From: Caulobacter sp.
GTDB lineage: Bacteria > Pseudomonadota > Alphaproteobacteria > Caulobacterales > Caulobacteraceae
Direction: 5' to 3'
NCBI GenBank assembly: GCA_029866155.1
Contig: JARWZW010000031.1
Coordinates: 1-64,000 of the forward strand
Length of the DNA: 64,000 bases
Shown here: in pieces, positions 26,869-37,904 of the stretch
How the letters are laid out: every line of letters starts with the position of its first letter
Position numbering within the stretch: position 1 is the stretch's first letter
The notes under the pieces: model-generated
The model's input: only the letters and a program-made list of their open reading frames with translations
The model's database searches: none
Told to the model about the DNA's origin: nothing
Translations under genes and position numbers: made by a program

Positions 26869-29577
26869 TCAGACCAGCGCCTTGAGCCGATACAGGGCCT
26901 CCAGCGCCTCCCGGGGGCTCATGCCGTCCGGGTCCAGGGCCTTGAGGGCCGCCTCGGCGGGGCCGGGCTCCCAACGGGGCGGCGCCGGAGCGGCCAGCTC
27001 GAACAGGGGCAGGCCCTCCAGCCGGGCCGGGGAATGGCTTTCCGCCTCCAGCCGCTCCAGCACCTCCCGGGCCCGGACCACCACGGCGGGCGGCACCCCG
27101 GCCAGCTTGGCCACCTGGACGCCATAGCTGCGATCGGCGGGGCCGGGGCCGCATTCGTGCAGGAAGACCAGGTCGCCGTTCCATTCCCGGGCCTTGAGCG
27201 AAAGGTTGGAGACATGGGCCAGTCGGGTCTCCAGTGTCGCAAGCTCATGATAGTGGGTGGCGAACAGGGCGCGGCAGCGGTTGGCGTCATGCAGGGCCTC
27301 GGCGCAGGCCCAGGCGATGGCCAGGCCGTCCCAGGTGGCCGTGCCCCTGCCGATCTCGTCCAGGATCACCAGGCTGCGGGGCGTGGCCTGGGTCAGGATG
27401 GCGGCGGTCTCGACCATCTCGGCCATGAAGGTGGATCGGCCCCGGGCCAGGTCGTCGCCCGCCCCCACCCGACTGAACAGCCGGTCCACAACCCCCAGGG
27501 TCAGGGCCTTTGCCGGCACATAGGACCCGGCCTGGGCCAGGACGGCCAGAAGGGCGTTCTGGCGCAGGAAGGTCGATTTACCGGCCATGTTGGGACCGGT
27601 GACGATGGACAGCCGCGCCGCCGTCTCGCCGCTGCCGTCCAGGCGGCAGTCATTGGGGGTGAAGGGATCGCCGGCCCGGCGCACCGCCGCCTCGACCACC
27701 GGATGGCGCGCCGCCATGGCCTCGAACCTCAGGGAGCCATCCACAACCGGACGGCAGGCGCCGGCGTCCTCGGCCCATTCCGCCAGGGCGCTGGCCACAT
27801 CCAGCATGGCCAGGCCCTCTGCAGCGGCCCTCAGGGGCTGGGCCAGGGCCACGGCCTCGTCGCGCCAGGCCTCGAAGGTCTGGACCTCGATGGCCAGGGC
27901 CCGTTGGGCGGCCTGGGCGATCCGGGCGTCCAGGTCGGCCAGTTCGACCGTGGTGAACCGCACCTGGTTGGCGAGGGTCTGGCGATGGATGAAGGTGGCG
28001 TTGAGCGGCGCCTGGAACAGCGGATCGGCCTTGCCCGCCGTGGTCTCGACGAAATAGCCCAGGACGGCGTTATGGCGGATCTTCAGGGGCAGGCCGCTCA
28101 TCTCGGCCAGCCGCGCCTCGAGCCCGGCGATCACCCGGCGGCTGTCGTCCCTCAGGGCCCGTGCCTGGTCCAGTTCGGGCCGTACCCCCGTGGCGACAAA
28201 GCCGCCGTCCCTGGCCTGGGCCGGCAGGTCAGGGCCCAGACCATGCTCAAGGGTGGCCAGCAGGGTGGAAAGGGCCACGGACAGGTCCGGATTGGTCGCC
28301 GCCAGGGCTGACTGCACCGCTTCGGGAGCCTCCGGCGAATTCCCGGGACCCGTCCTGTCCGCACCTGACGGATCAACCGGCAGCGCCGCCAGGGCCTGGC
28401 CGGTCTTCAGGGCCGCCCGCAGGGTCCCCAGATCCCGGGGACCGCCCCGACCCAGGGCCAGCCGGGACAGGGCCCGGGCCAGGTCCCCGGTCTGGCGCAG
28501 CTGGTCCCGCAACGCTTCCCGCAGGCGACGGCGTTCCAGGAACCACTGGACGGCGTCCAGCCGGGCGGTGATCCGCTCCGGATCCAGCAGCGGCCGGGCC
28601 AGGCGCTCGGCCAGCAGGCGCGATCCCGGGGCGGTGATGGTGCGGTCTATAGCTCCCAGAAGGGAGCCTTCCCTCTGGCCGCCGGTGGTCCGGTCGATCT
28701 CCAGGCTGGCCCGGGTCGCGGGGTCGATGGCCATGACATCCGCCTCGCCCGCCCGGCGGGGTGGCGACAGGGCGGGCATACGGCCGGCCTGGGTCACCTC
28801 CAGATGGGCGGCGATCAGTCCCAGGGCCGAGATCTCGGCGCCGGAAAGCGCTCCGAAGCCGTCCAGGGTCTCCACGCCATAGAGCCGCTTGACCCGGGCT
28901 TCCGAGGCGGAGGGTTCGGCCAGGGCCTGGGCCATGGGCTGGACCAGGCCGCCGGCCTGTTTCACCGCCGCCGAGACCTGGGGATCAGCGAACAGGCGGT
29001 CGGGAACCAGGATTTCCGAAGGGCTGAGTGCGGCCAGGGCAGCGGCCAGGCCGGCAGGGGCCAGAAGAAGGCTTTCCACCGCCCCGGTCGACAGCTCTAC
29101 GGTCGCCACCGCCGCCTGGCCGCCCCGCAAGGCGATGGCCGCCAGCCGGTTGGCGCCGCGGCTGTCCAGCAGGCTGTCCTCGGTCAGGGTGCCCGGGGTG
29201 ATGATCCGCACCACATCCCGCCGGACGATGGCCTTGGAGCCGCGCTTACGAGCCTCTGCCGGGTCCTCCATCTGTTCGCAGACGGCGACCTTGAAACCGG
29301 AGCGGATCAGCTTGGCCAGATAGGCCTCGGCCGCATGAACCGGCACCCCGGCCATGGGGATGGGCTGGCCATTGTGGTTTCCACGGAAGGTCTGGGCGAT
29401 TCCGAGAGCGGCGGCGGCCTGGACGGCGTCCTCGAAGAACAGCTCGTAGAAGTCCCCCATGCGGAAAAAGACCAGGGCGTCGGGTTGCCTGGCCTTGGCC
29501 TCGAAATACTGCGCCATGACGGGGGTGGCGCCGGCGGCATCCGGGATCAGGGCGGCGGGCGGCGCAGGAGCGTTCAT
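26869..29577 (-). CDS. mutS: DNA mismatch repair protein MutS
   Basis: Mismatch-recognising ATPase, 902 residues. The N-terminal mismatch-binding motif is FFRMGDFYELFFEDA (Phe-x-Glu). The ATPase has Walker A VTGPNMAGKSTFLRQ near residue 665, Walker B SLVILDEIGRGT near 745, and the conserved ATHYHEL. The length and domain order are those of the long MutS1 form. It starts 66 bases after the upstream secreted-protein gene on the same strand. It ends 22 bases from the convergent esterase pseudogene. Confidence 0.98.
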   Translation of the reverse strand: MNAPAPPAALIPDAAGATPVMAQYFEAKARQPDALVFFRMGDFYELFFEDAVQAAAALGIAQTFRGNHNGQPIPMAGVPVHAAEAYLAKLIRSGFKVAVCEQMEDPAEARKRGSKAIVRRDVVRIITPGTLTEDSLLDSRGANRLAAIALRGGQAAVATVELSTGAVESLLLAPAGLAAALAALSPSEILVPDRLFADPQVSAAVKQAGGLVQPMAQALAEPSASEARVKRLYGVETLDGFGALSGAEISALGLIAAHLEVTQAGRMPALSPPRRAGEADVMAIDPATRASLEIDRTTGGQREGSLLGAIDRTITAPGSRLLAERLARPLLDPERITARLDAVQWFLERRRLREALRDQLRQTGDLARALSRLALGRGGPRDLGTLRAALKTGQALAALPVDPSGADRTGPGNSPEAPEAVQSALAATNPDLSVALSTLLATLEHGLGPDLPAQARDGGFVATGVRPELDQARALRDDSRRVIAGLEARLAEMSGLPLKIRHNAVLGYFVETTAGKADPLFQAPLNATFIHRQTLANQVRFTTVELADLDARIAQAAQRALAIEVQTFEAWRDEAVALAQPLRAAAEGLAMLDVASALAEWAEDAGACRPVVDGSLRFEAMAARHPVVEAAVRRAGDPFTPNDCRLDGSGETAARLSIVTGPNMAGKSTFLRQNALLAVLAQAGSYVPAKALTLGVVDRLFSRVGAGDDLARGRSTFMAEMVETAAILTQATPRSLVILDEIGRGTATWDGLAIAWACAEALHDANRCRALFATHYHELATLETRLAHVSNLSLKAREWNGDLVFLHECGPGPADRSYGVQVAKLAGVPPAVVVRAREVLERLEAESHSPARLEGLPLFELAAPAPPRWEPGPAEAALKALDPDGMSPREALEALYRLKALV

Positions 29578-29643
29578 CGGGCGGAAACTACAGGGCGCCG
29601 GGCGGAAGGCTCAAGGGCCTGACTGGCATGCCTGTCCTGGGCC

Positions 29644-30261
29644 TCAGGGGGCGACGGGGCTTTTGTCAGGCTTGGCGGCCGGTTGAACGGCGGGTGCCGG
29701 GCCGGCCGGAGGCGGGGTCAGCCGGAACGAATTGATGAACCGCTCGCTGCCTTCCGGCGGTCCTTCACGGGGCCCGACCGCCATGATCTGGAAGAAGGTG
29801 GATCCCTGGATGACCATGCGGGTCCGCAAGGTGATGTCCCCCTCGCCGGACTCGATCACCAGGTCCCGGGCCCGGGCCCCGTCTATGGTCAGGTCCGCCT
29901 TGCTGACCAGCCGGCCGGCGATGGAATCGACAGCCCCGGTGGTGGCGTTTTCCAGGGCGGAGACCCCGTCCAGCGGTTCGGCGCTGACCGTGGCGATGAC
30001 CAGAAAGGCGCCGGTGGATCCGGCCTCGAGGGAGGCCACATCCATGACATTGCCCTGGGGCGTGGTTTCCTGGGTCTGGCTGGGAACGCCGGGAAACTCC
30101 ACCCGATAGCCGTGATCGCGATCCGTATGGGTCCGCCAGCTGGTCTGGGCCTGGGCCGTGGACTGAAATCCGGCCAGCAGAAGGGCAAGGCCGGCCAGGA
30201 CCATCAGGCCGGCGACCCCTGCCAGGGCCTTACGCGACATCAGGGATTGGATGCGGGACAT
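29644..30261 (-). CDS. Hypothetical exported or membrane-anchored protein
   Basis: A 205-residue protein with one N-terminal hydrophobic segment (ALAGVAGLMVLAGLALLLAG) followed by AQA-like cleavage context. The mature part is strand-rich: RDHGYRVEFPGVPSQTQ, GAFLVIATVSAEPLDGV and LVIESGEGDITLRTRMVIQG, with a Pro/Ala-rich tail. A YRVEFPG opening of this kind is frequent in small periplasmic proteins of unknown function. It sits upstream of mutS on the same strand with 66 bases between them. No function can be given. Confidence 0.7.
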   Translation of the reverse strand: MSRIQSLMSRKALAGVAGLMVLAGLALLLAGFQSTAQAQTSWRTHTDRDHGYRVEFPGVPSQTQETTPQGNVMDVASLEAGSTGAFLVIATVSAEPLDGVSALENATTGAVDSIAGRLVSKADLTIDGARARDLVIESGEGDITLRTRMVIQGSTFFQIMAVGPREGPPEGSERFINSFRLTPPPAGPAPAVQPAAKPDKSPVAP

Positions 30262-30391
30262 CTCGGCTCCAGATCAGGGGCTCAAGGCCTGTCCGGGTCC
30301 TGCTGTCGTCTGGCGACGGCTGGGCCCCGGCGGCCCAAGCCCGGTTGGCGGAGCCTGAACGTCAAGGCCCGGGATTAACAGGACGAAGGCC

Positions 30392-31546
30392 TCAGCCTCC
30401 GGTGACTTCCGACCAGAAGCGCTTGGCCTTGCCCAGGAAATTGGCGGATTTGGGGTGCTGCTGTTCGCCGGACAGGGTTGCGAACTCGGCCATAAGCTCC
30501 CTTTGCCGGCTGGTCAGGTGGGTCGGGGTTTCGACAAACAACTCGACGATCAGGTCGCCCTTTTCCCGGGACCGCAGGGACGGCATGCCGCGCCCCTTGA
30601 GCCGGATGGTCTTGCCGGTCTGGACGCCGTCCGGGACCTTGACCTTCATCCGGCACTGACCGTCGCAGTTTTCGCCGCCGGTCAGGCAGGGCGCCTCGAT
30701 CTCGCCTCCAAGCACGGCGGTGGTCATGGGAACCGGCACGGTGCAGAGCAGGTCCAGTCCGTCCCGCTCGAACAGGTCGTGGGGACTGACCGAGAGGAAG
30801 ATGTAGAGATCGCCCCGGGGACCGCCCCTTTGACCGGCGTCGCCCTCGCCGGCCAGGCGGATCCGGGCGCCGTCATCGACGCCGGCCGGGATTCGCACCG
30901 ACAGGACCCGGTCGCGACGCACCTGGCCGGCGCCGTTGCAGCCCTTGCAGGGGTCGAGGATCATCTGGCCCGAGCCGCCGCAGCGGGGGCAGGCCCGCTC
31001 CACGGAGAAGAAGCCCTGGGTCGCGCGAACCCGTCCGGCACCGCCGCAGGTTCCACAGACGGTCGGGCTGGTCCCGGGCTTGGCGCCGGAACCGTCGCAG
31101 ACCTCGCAGGTGATGGAGGAGGGCACCTTGATCTCGACCTCGGCGCTGGCATAGGCCTGCTCCAGGGTGATCTCCAGGTCGTAGCGAAGGTCGGCGCCCC
31201 GGGCCGGGCCATTGCGCCGTCCGCCGCGACCGCCGCCGAACATCTCGCCGAAGGCGTCGCCGAACACCTCGTTGAATATGTCATGGACATCGGAAAACCC
31301 GCCGCCCTGTCCGCCGCCGCCCATGCCATTGACCCCGGCATGGCCGAACCGGTCATAGGCTGCGCGCTTCTGGGGGTCGGACAGGATGCTGTAGGCTTCG
31401 TTCAGTTCCTTGAAACGGGTTGAGGCCTCTTCGCTCCCGCCGTTGCGGTCAGGGTGATGCACCATGGCCAGCTTGCGGAAGGCGGACTTCAGGGCTGCGT
31501 CATCGACGCCGCGGTCCACACCCAGGATTTCGTAATAGTCACGCAT
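30392..31546 (-). CDS. dnaJ: Chaperone protein DnaJ
   Basis: Hsp40 cochaperone that feeds substrates to DnaK and stimulates its ATPase. The 384-residue protein has the J domain with HPD in [12 protein letters not shown], a Gly/Phe-rich linker ([12 protein letters not shown]), and four CXXCXGXG zinc motifs: [24 protein letters not shown] and CKGCNGAG. The C-terminal substrate domains follow. It lies 227 bases downstream of dnaK on the same strand, with RNA hairpins between. Confidence 0.98.
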   Translation of the reverse strand: MRDYYEILGVDRGVDDAALKSAFRKLAMVHHPDRNGGSEEASTRFKELNEAYSILSDPQKRAAYDRFGHAGVNGMGGGGQGGGFSDVHDIFNEVFGDAFGEMFGGGRGGRRNGPARGADLRYDLEITLEQAYASAEVEIKVPSSITCEVCDGSGAKPGTSPTVCGTCGGAGRVRATQGFFSVERACPRCGGSGQMILDPCKGCNGAGQVRRDRVLSVRIPAGVDDGARIRLAGEGDAGQRGGPRGDLYIFLSVSPHDLFERDGLDLLCTVPVPMTTAVLGGEIEAPCLTGGENCDGQCRMKVKVPDGVQTGKTIRLKGRGMPSLRSREKGDLIVELFVETPTHLTSRQRELMAEFATLSGEQQHPKSANFLGKAKRFWSEVTGG

Positions 31547-31577
31547 GGCGTCTGCGGGGCCCGGACGTTCCAGCGCC

Positions 31578-31635
31578 CTGTCTGATCTGATCGTCTCGAT
31601 CGGACAGGACAGGACTCCAAATCAAAAGTTTGGAG
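31578..31635 (-). other. Inverted repeats in the dnaK-dnaJ gap, just before dnaJ
   Basis: Two stems are visible. CTCCAAA (31615-31621) pairs perfectly with TTTGGAG (31629-31635) around a seven-base loop. CTGTCTGATC (31578-31587) pairs with GATCGGACAG (31598-31607) with one mismatch. Both would form in the dnaK-dnaJ transcript 30-90 bases before the dnaJ start. They could be an attenuator, a processing site or a translation control element. Confidence 0.4.
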
Positions 31636-31721
31636 CATTCCTCGGTCCGGAAGCCGCTTCGCGGTCTTTGCAAAACGGCCCTGGGGAAAAATGCTCCGGG
31701 GAAAAGGCAGATGGCCGATCC

Positions 31722-31759
31722 GCTCCGACCGGGTCCCCGGGAAGGGGACCGGCCGGAGC
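31722..31759 (-). other. Strong imperfect hairpin just after dnaK
   Basis: The left arm 31722-31738 (GCTCCGACCGGGTCCCC) pairs with the right arm 31744-31759 (GGGGACCGGCCGGAGC) around a five-base loop, with a short internal irregularity. It begins about 15 bases past the dnaK stop on the coding strand. There is no T-tract after it, so it is more likely a 3' stabiliser or partial terminator than a simple intrinsic terminator. Confidence 0.5.
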
Positions 31760-31773
31760 AGACGCGGACCGCG

Positions 31774-33678
<1,905 letters not shown>

Positions 33679-33840
33679 CTTGCGGTCTTTCGCTCCTGTT
33701 TGGCGGACGGAATTTTTTTGGGGGGCCTCCTGAAGATGAGCGCCCTTGGAAAATCCTGTTCCGTCCCCTCTAGATGGATGGCCTTTCGGCCGGCTGTTGC
33801 GGGATGACTTTCCACTTGCGGAGAGCCGCCCTTCGAGTCG

Positions 33841-33870
33841 CCATATGGGAATGGCCGGGCGGCTCGCAAG
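33841..33870 (-). promoter_or_regulatory. Candidate heat-shock (sigma-32) promoter of dnaK
   Basis: On the minus strand, CTTGCG (33870-33865) and CCCATATGG (33849-33841) are separated by 15 bases. This fits the alphaproteobacterial RpoH pattern CTTG(AC)- spacer -CCCATNT. It is about 160 bases before the dnaK start and close to the start of the divergent alkB-like gene. Confidence 0.6.
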
Positions 33871-33925
33871 GGGAAAACCCCAATTGCGGTGGGGCTTTGC
33901 CCTGCCCTTGATCCGGAGTCCAGTC

Positions 33926-34534
33926 ATGTCCGCCCCGCCAGGCTTCCGACTGCTTCCCGCGCGGCTGGACCTTACGGCCCAGCAGGCCCTGGTCCAGGCA
34001 GTGCTGGCGCTGATCGAAGCCGCGCCGCCGGCCTGCTACCGGACCCCTGGCGGACGGGCGATGAGCGTGGCCATGACCAGTCTCGGCGCCCTGGGCTGGG
34101 TCTCGGACGGACGCGGCTATCGGTATGCTGCGACCCATCCGGCCACCGGAAAGCCCTGGCCCCCCATTCCGCAGTCCCTGCTGGACCTGTGGGCTGACCT
34201 GGCCGACCCCCGGACCCCGCCGGACGCCTGCCTGGTCAATCTCTATCGCGGGGCGGCGCGCATGGGCCTGCACCAGGATCGGGACGAGGCCGAGCTGACC
34301 TGGCCTGTCCTGTCCGTGTCCCTGGGCGACACGGCCATTTTCCGCATCGGCGGGGTGCTGCGCAGTGATCCGACGGCCAGCCTGCGGCTGAGTTCCGGCG
34401 ATGTCTGCCTTCTGTCGGGAGAGGCGCGGCTGGCCCATCACGGGGTTGACCGCATCCTGCCAGGGTCCTCGAGGCTGATCCCGGGGGGAGGACGGCTCAA
34501 CCTTACCCTTCGCAGGGCGGCGACTGTCTCTTGA
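33926..34534 (+). CDS. alkB: AlkB-family DNA dealkylation dioxygenase
   Basis: Fe(II)/2-oxoglutarate oxygenase that removes alkyl groups from N1-methyladenine and N3-methylcytosine. The 202-residue protein contains the iron-binding HxD in [16 protein letters not shown], the distal His in [12 protein letters not shown] and the 2-oxoglutarate-binding RLNLTLRRA (N-x-T-x-R). The substrate-side motif [10 protein letters not shown] also fits. GGAG seven bases before ATG 33926 supports the start. It is divergent from dnaK. Confidence 0.93.
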   Translation: MSAPPGFRLLPARLDLTAQQALVQAVLALIEAAPPACYRTPGGRAMSVAMTSLGALGWVSDGRGYRYAATHPATGKPWPPIPQSLLDLWADLADPRTPPDACLVNLYRGAARMGLHQDRDEAELTWPVLSVSLGDTAIFRIGGVLRSDPTASLRLSSGDVCLLSGEARLAHHGVDRILPGSSRLIPGGGRLNLTLRRAATVS

Positions 34535-34601
34535 TCTTGGTTCTGTGGTTCCGGGGGGCTAGGGTGGCCGCCAGACTGTCTCAGGGCTGGGAGGAACCGC
34601 C

Positions 34602-35498
34602 ATGCTGACCTTGAACCGTCCCGAGGGCCCAGAGCCCCAGGACCTCCACCTGTCCCGCCGCATGCTCGGCGGGCTCTTCTTCGCCGGCTATGCCGCCGCG
34701 GCCGTTTCGGCCAATGCGGCGCCGATCGCCACCGACGAGACCGGCCTGGCGACCGGGGCCGTGATGATCCCGTCCTACGATCGCGAGATCCCGGCCTATG
34801 TCGCCCGTCCCGACGCCAAGGGCCGCTTCCCGGTGGTGGTGGTGGTGTCGGAGGTCTTCGGCATCCACGAATATATCCGCGACACCTGCCGGCGGCTGGC
34901 CAAGCTGGGCTATGTCGCCATCGCACCGGACTTCTTCGTGCGCCATGGCGATCCGGCTCCGCTGACGGACTTCGGAGCGATCCGCAAGATTGTCGCTGAC
35001 ACCACCGACGCCGAAACAAAGGCTGATCTTTCGGCCACGACCGCCTGGCTGCGCGGCCAGGCCTTCGCCAATCCCCGCAAGATGGCCATTACCGGTTTCT
35101 GCTGGGGTGGCGCCGTCACCTGGCTGGCCTGCCAGAGGTCGAAGGACTTCCGCTGCGGGGTGGCCTGGTATGGCCGCCTGGGCCGGCCGGCGGACGGACA
35201 GTTCCTCGGAGAGGCGGAGCGGCAATGGCCGCTGGAACTGGTGGCCGATCTGAAGAGCCCTGTCCTGGGCCTCTATGCCGGCAAGGACCAGGGCATTCCC
35301 CTGGCCGATGTCGAGACCATGCGGGCGGCCCTGGTCAAGCACCGGATGAAGAACAGTGAGATCATCGTCTATCCGGAGGCCCAGCACGGCTTCCATGCCG
35401 ATTACCGGCCGACCTATGACGCCGCCTCGGCCGTCGATGGCTGGGGTCGCATGCTCCTGCACTTCAGCCGCTGGGACGTAGCGCCCAAACGCTACTGA
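34602..35498 (+). CDS. Dienelactone hydrolase family protein
   Basis: A 298-residue alpha/beta hydrolase. The nucleophile is a Cys in ITGFCWGGAVTWLA, with Asp in GLYAGKDQGIPL and His in YPEAQHGFHADYRP; this is the Cys-Asp-His triad of dienelactone hydrolases. The N-terminus has twin arginines and a hydrophobic run (LSRRMLGGLFFAGYAAAAV), suggesting Tat export. The substrate is not determined; family members act on lactones and esters. It is followed by the dnaA terminator hairpin, shared by the two convergent genes. Confidence 0.9.
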   Translation: MLTLNRPEGPEPQDLHLSRRMLGGLFFAGYAAAAVSANAAPIATDETGLATGAVMIPSYDREIPAYVARPDAKGRFPVVVVVSEVFGIHEYIRDTCRRLAKLGYVAIAPDFFVRHGDPAPLTDFGAIRKIVADTTDAETKADLSATTAWLRGQAFANPRKMAITGFCWGGAVTWLACQRSKDFRCGVAWYGRLGRPADGQFLGEAERQWPLELVADLKSPVLGLYAGKDQGIPLADVETMRAALVKHRMKNSEIIVYPEAQHGFHADYRPTYDAASAVDGWGRMLLHFSRWDVAPKRY

Positions 35499-35523
35499 CC
35501 GGACAGGAATCCTCGCAACGAAA

Positions 35524-35556
35524 AAGGGGACGAAAGCCGCTGGCTCTCGTCCCCTG
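35524..35556 (-). terminator. Intrinsic terminator of dnaA
   Basis: A(G)4ACGA (35525-35533) pairs perfectly with TCGT(C)4T (35547-35555), extended by AGCC/GGCT after one mismatch. On the minus strand the hairpin is followed by TTTTTCGTT, a classic intrinsic terminator about 45 bases past the dnaA stop. It may also help end the convergent hydrolase transcript. Confidence 0.85.
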
Positions 35557-35598
35557 ATCCGTGTTTTCCGCCGGGTGTTGCGGCCCCGGCGCCCCGAC

Positions 35599-37038
35599 CT
35601 AACCCCGCAGCTTGCGCGTCAGGGTCTCTAGGTCCTGTGTCAGGACGGGATCGGCGGCCTTCAGTTCCTCGATCCGGCGCACGGCGTGGATCACCGTGGT
35701 GTGGTCGCGACCGCCAAACCGCCGCCCGATATCGGGCAGGGACCGGGTGGTCAGCTGCTTGGCCAGCCACATGGCCGCCTGGCGCGGCCGGGCGATGGCC
35801 CGGTTGCGCCGCTCCGACAGAAGGTCGGCCTGGCGCAGGCTGTAATGCTCCGCCACCGCCTTCTGGATATCGTCAACCGTGACCCGCTTTTCCGCGCCGC
35901 GCAGGTGCGGGCGGAGAATGGACTGGGCCTCGTCCAGGTTCAGGGCCCGGACATTTTCGCCGGCCCGCGCCACCAGGGTGTTGAGGGCGCCTTCCAGCTC
36001 GCGGATGCTGTCGGTGAAGCGGTCGGCGAGGAATTCCAGGACTTCGCTCCGGGCCGAGGCCGCAAAGCCCTGCTGGCGGCCCAGGGCCTCCAGCTTGCGC
36101 TCCAGGATGCCCAGTCTCAGCCACCTGTCGGCCGGCTCTATGCCGCAGACCAGGCCCGCCGACAGATGGCTTCTCAGCCGGGCGTCGACTTCGGTCAGGG
36201 CGGCCGGCGGCCGATCCGACGAGAAGACCACCCGGCGTCCATCCTCCATGAGAGCGGTCAGGGTATGGAACAGCTCCTCCTGGGTCGACTGCTTGCCGCC
36301 CACGAAATGCACATCGTCAATGAGCAGAAGATCTGCGGCCCGCAGCTCGTCCTTGAAGGCCGCGGTCTGGCGATCCATCACCGCCCGCACGAAGGTCGAC
36401 AGGAAGCGTTCGGCAGTCAGATAGACCACCTTGCGATCCGGGGCGTTGCGCATGGCCTCCCAGGCCATGGCGTTCAGCAGGTGGGTCTTGCCGAAACCGT
36501 AGGGTCCATGGATCACCACGGGATTGAAGTGGCCGTCCGCCCAGCTGGCCACCCGGCGGGCGACGGCATGGGCGAATTCATTGGCCGGACCAGCGACGAA
36601 GGTCTCGAAGCTGAAACGCTCCTGCAGGCCGGCGTTGCGGGCCGGCCGGCCGGCCTGGCTGGCCGGGGAGGGGGCCACGGCCGGAACATCGGAGGACACG
36701 GGATCGACAGCCTCGATCACCTGGGCCACGCCGCCGGCCTCGAATTCCATGCGGGACTTGAGGTCCAGGCGCCGGCCTTCGGGGTCGTTCTGGGCCCAGA
36801 GCTCCGAAATCCGGCGCCAGGCGTTGCGGCGAATCCAGTCGCGCGCCACACCTGTCGGGGTAACCAGCACAAGGGCGCCCTCGCTGGACTCGCGCAGGGC
36901 CGCCTGGGCCAGCCAGGAACCGAAGTCAGCCTCACCCAGCTCGTGCCGAAGAGCCAGGCAGGCCTTGCCCCACACCACCGTCGCCGGCGCCGAAGAGCTC
37001 ATCATCTGCCTGCTGGAAGTCATCGTTTTCACCGTCAT
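35599..37038 (-). CDS. dnaA: Chromosomal replication initiator DnaA
   Basis: ATP-dependent initiator that binds DnaA boxes and opens oriC. The protein (479 residues from ATG 37038) has the N-terminal domain with WGKACLALRHELGEADFGSWL, the AAA+ domain with Walker A HGPYGFGKTHLLN and Walker B LLLIDDVHFVGGKQ, and the C-terminal DNA-binding helix GGRDHTTVIHAVRRIEE. Alternative in-frame starts at 37062 and 37023 exist and none has a strong ribosome site. A long leader with a hairpin and a GANTC site precedes it. Confidence 0.97.
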   Translation of the reverse strand: MTVKTMTSSRQMMSSSAPATVVWGKACLALRHELGEADFGSWLAQAALRESSEGALVLVTPTGVARDWIRRNAWRRISELWAQNDPEGRRLDLKSRMEFEAGGVAQVIEAVDPVSSDVPAVAPSPASQAGRPARNAGLQERFSFETFVAGPANEFAHAVARRVASWADGHFNPVVIHGPYGFGKTHLLNAMAWEAMRNAPDRKVVYLTAERFLSTFVRAVMDRQTAAFKDELRAADLLLIDDVHFVGGKQSTQEELFHTLTALMEDGRRVVFSSDRPPAALTEVDARLRSHLSAGLVCGIEPADRWLRLGILERKLEALGRQQGFAASARSEVLEFLADRFTDSIRELEGALNTLVARAGENVRALNLDEAQSILRPHLRGAEKRVTVDDIQKAVAEHYSLRQADLLSERRNRAIARPRQAAMWLAKQLTTRSLPDIGRRFGGRDHTTVIHAVRRIEELKAADPVLTQDLETLTRKLRG

Positions 37039-37203
37039 TCGTAATTCATCGTCAAGGCGCACCGGACGCCCGCCCCCAAGGCGATGCCCGACATCTCAGA
37101 GACAATTCCTCCCTATACGGCGGATACGAGGTATCCGTCGCCGTCGCCCGCAGTCCCGAAAACGGCGGGTGGAAAAGCGCTGAGGGACGAACCTTAGAGC
37201 CCT

Positions 37204-37224
37204 CTGTTTGGGGGGGTCAAACAG
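37204..37224 (-). promoter_or_regulatory. Perfect hairpin in the dnaA leader
   Basis: CTGTTTG (37204-37210) and CAAACAG (37218-37224) pair perfectly around a seven-base loop that reads ACCCCCC on the coding strand. It lies about 165 bases before the dnaA start, in the region expected to be the 5' untranslated leader. A regulatory role is inferred. Confidence 0.5.
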
Positions 37225-37256
37225 GAAATTTGGCGCCGCCTGCGGATATTTCTGTT

Positions 37257-37303
37257 GACTCGCGAGACCCCCTCGCGCCGCAAGGGAATTTGTTAATTAT
37301 AGC
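37257..37303 (-). promoter_or_regulatory. Candidate dnaA promoter with CcrM site
   Basis: On the minus strand GCTATAAT (37303-37296) matches the caulobacterial -10 consensus GCTANAWC in seven of eight positions and includes a full TATAAT. No good -35 is seen. A GACTC (GANTC, the CcrM methylation target) lies at 37257-37261, about 35 bases downstream. The surrounding 37285-37303 stretch is AT-rich. No DnaA-box cluster was found, so I do not call this an origin. Confidence 0.45.
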
Positions 37304-37355
37304 TCCGGGCACGGAATTGATGCTCACCGAACCCCGGTTTCCGGACAAAGCAAAA

Positions 37356-37380
37356 CCGCCCGGATCGGGGACCCGGGCGG
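37356..37380 (-). terminator. Intrinsic terminator of rpsT
   Basis: CCGCCCGG (37356-37363) and CCGGGCGG (37373-37380) form an eight-base stem around a nine-base loop. Read on the minus strand it is followed by TTTTGCTTTG, and it lies about 50 bases after the rpsT stop. Confidence 0.8.
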
Positions 37381-37428
37381 CTTGCAAATAGTCTTTCGAT
37401 TCAGCGCCTTGAGGCCTGAAAACCGCAA

Positions 37429-37698
37429 TCAGGCGGCGGACAGCTTCTTGAGCTGGGCATGGAGGCGCGAAACCTTCCGCGAGCCGGTGTTCTTGTGAAC
37501 AACGCCCTTGGAAACCGCCCGCATCAGCTCGGACTGGGCCTCGACAAAGGCCAGTTTCGCCGCGCCGGCGTCGCCCGCAGTCAGGGCTTCGTCGAACTTG
37601 CGCAGATAGGTGCGAACGCGCGAACGGCGAGCCTTGTTCACTTCGGTGCGGCGAGCGATCTTGCGGATCGCCTTCTTGGCGCCGGGGTTGTTAGCCAT
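37429..37698 (-). CDS. rpsT: 30S ribosomal protein S20
   Basis: An 89-residue, very basic helical protein with the S20 pattern: [56 protein letters not shown]. It binds 16S rRNA in 30S assembly. ATG 37698 is fixed by the conserved MAN(N/T) start. It has a consensus promoter upstream (37771-37799) and an intrinsic terminator downstream, so it is a single-gene unit. Location next to dnaA is usual in alphaproteobacteria. Confidence 0.98.
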   Translation of the reverse strand: MANNPGAKKAIRKIARRTEVNKARRSRVRTYLRKFDEALTAGDAGAAKLAFVEAQSELMRAVSKGVVHKNTGSRKVSRLHAQLKKLSAA

Positions 37699-37770
37699 GG
37701 TATTCTCTGACCTTGAGACGGGAGGCGGCCTGGACGTCCGGACCGGGCGCCGAGCAATCGGAAGCGCGGC

Positions 37771-37799
37771 GATATACGGGAAGGGGCCTGTCCGGTCAA
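37771..37799 (-). promoter_or_regulatory. Candidate promoter of rpsT
   Basis: On the minus strand TTGACC (37799-37794) and TATATC (37776-37771) are spaced by 17 bases. The start point would be about 65 bases before the rpsT ATG. Both hexamers are close to housekeeping consensus. Confidence 0.65.
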
Positions 37800-37904
37800 T
37801 GCGGATTCCCCGGTCATTCGACTGTGCCTGCCGGTCCGCGCCTGCGGATTGTCCGGCCGGTTTCACCCGTCGCGGCCCGGCAGGCCGATAGGAGAGGGCT
37901 CCCC

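Noticed and set aside
37285..37430. AT-rich stretch between dnaA and rpsT as an origin of replication
   Set aside because: No cluster of DnaA boxes is visible, and in Caulobacter the origin lies next to hemE rather than dnaA. The terminator and promoter account for the stretch.
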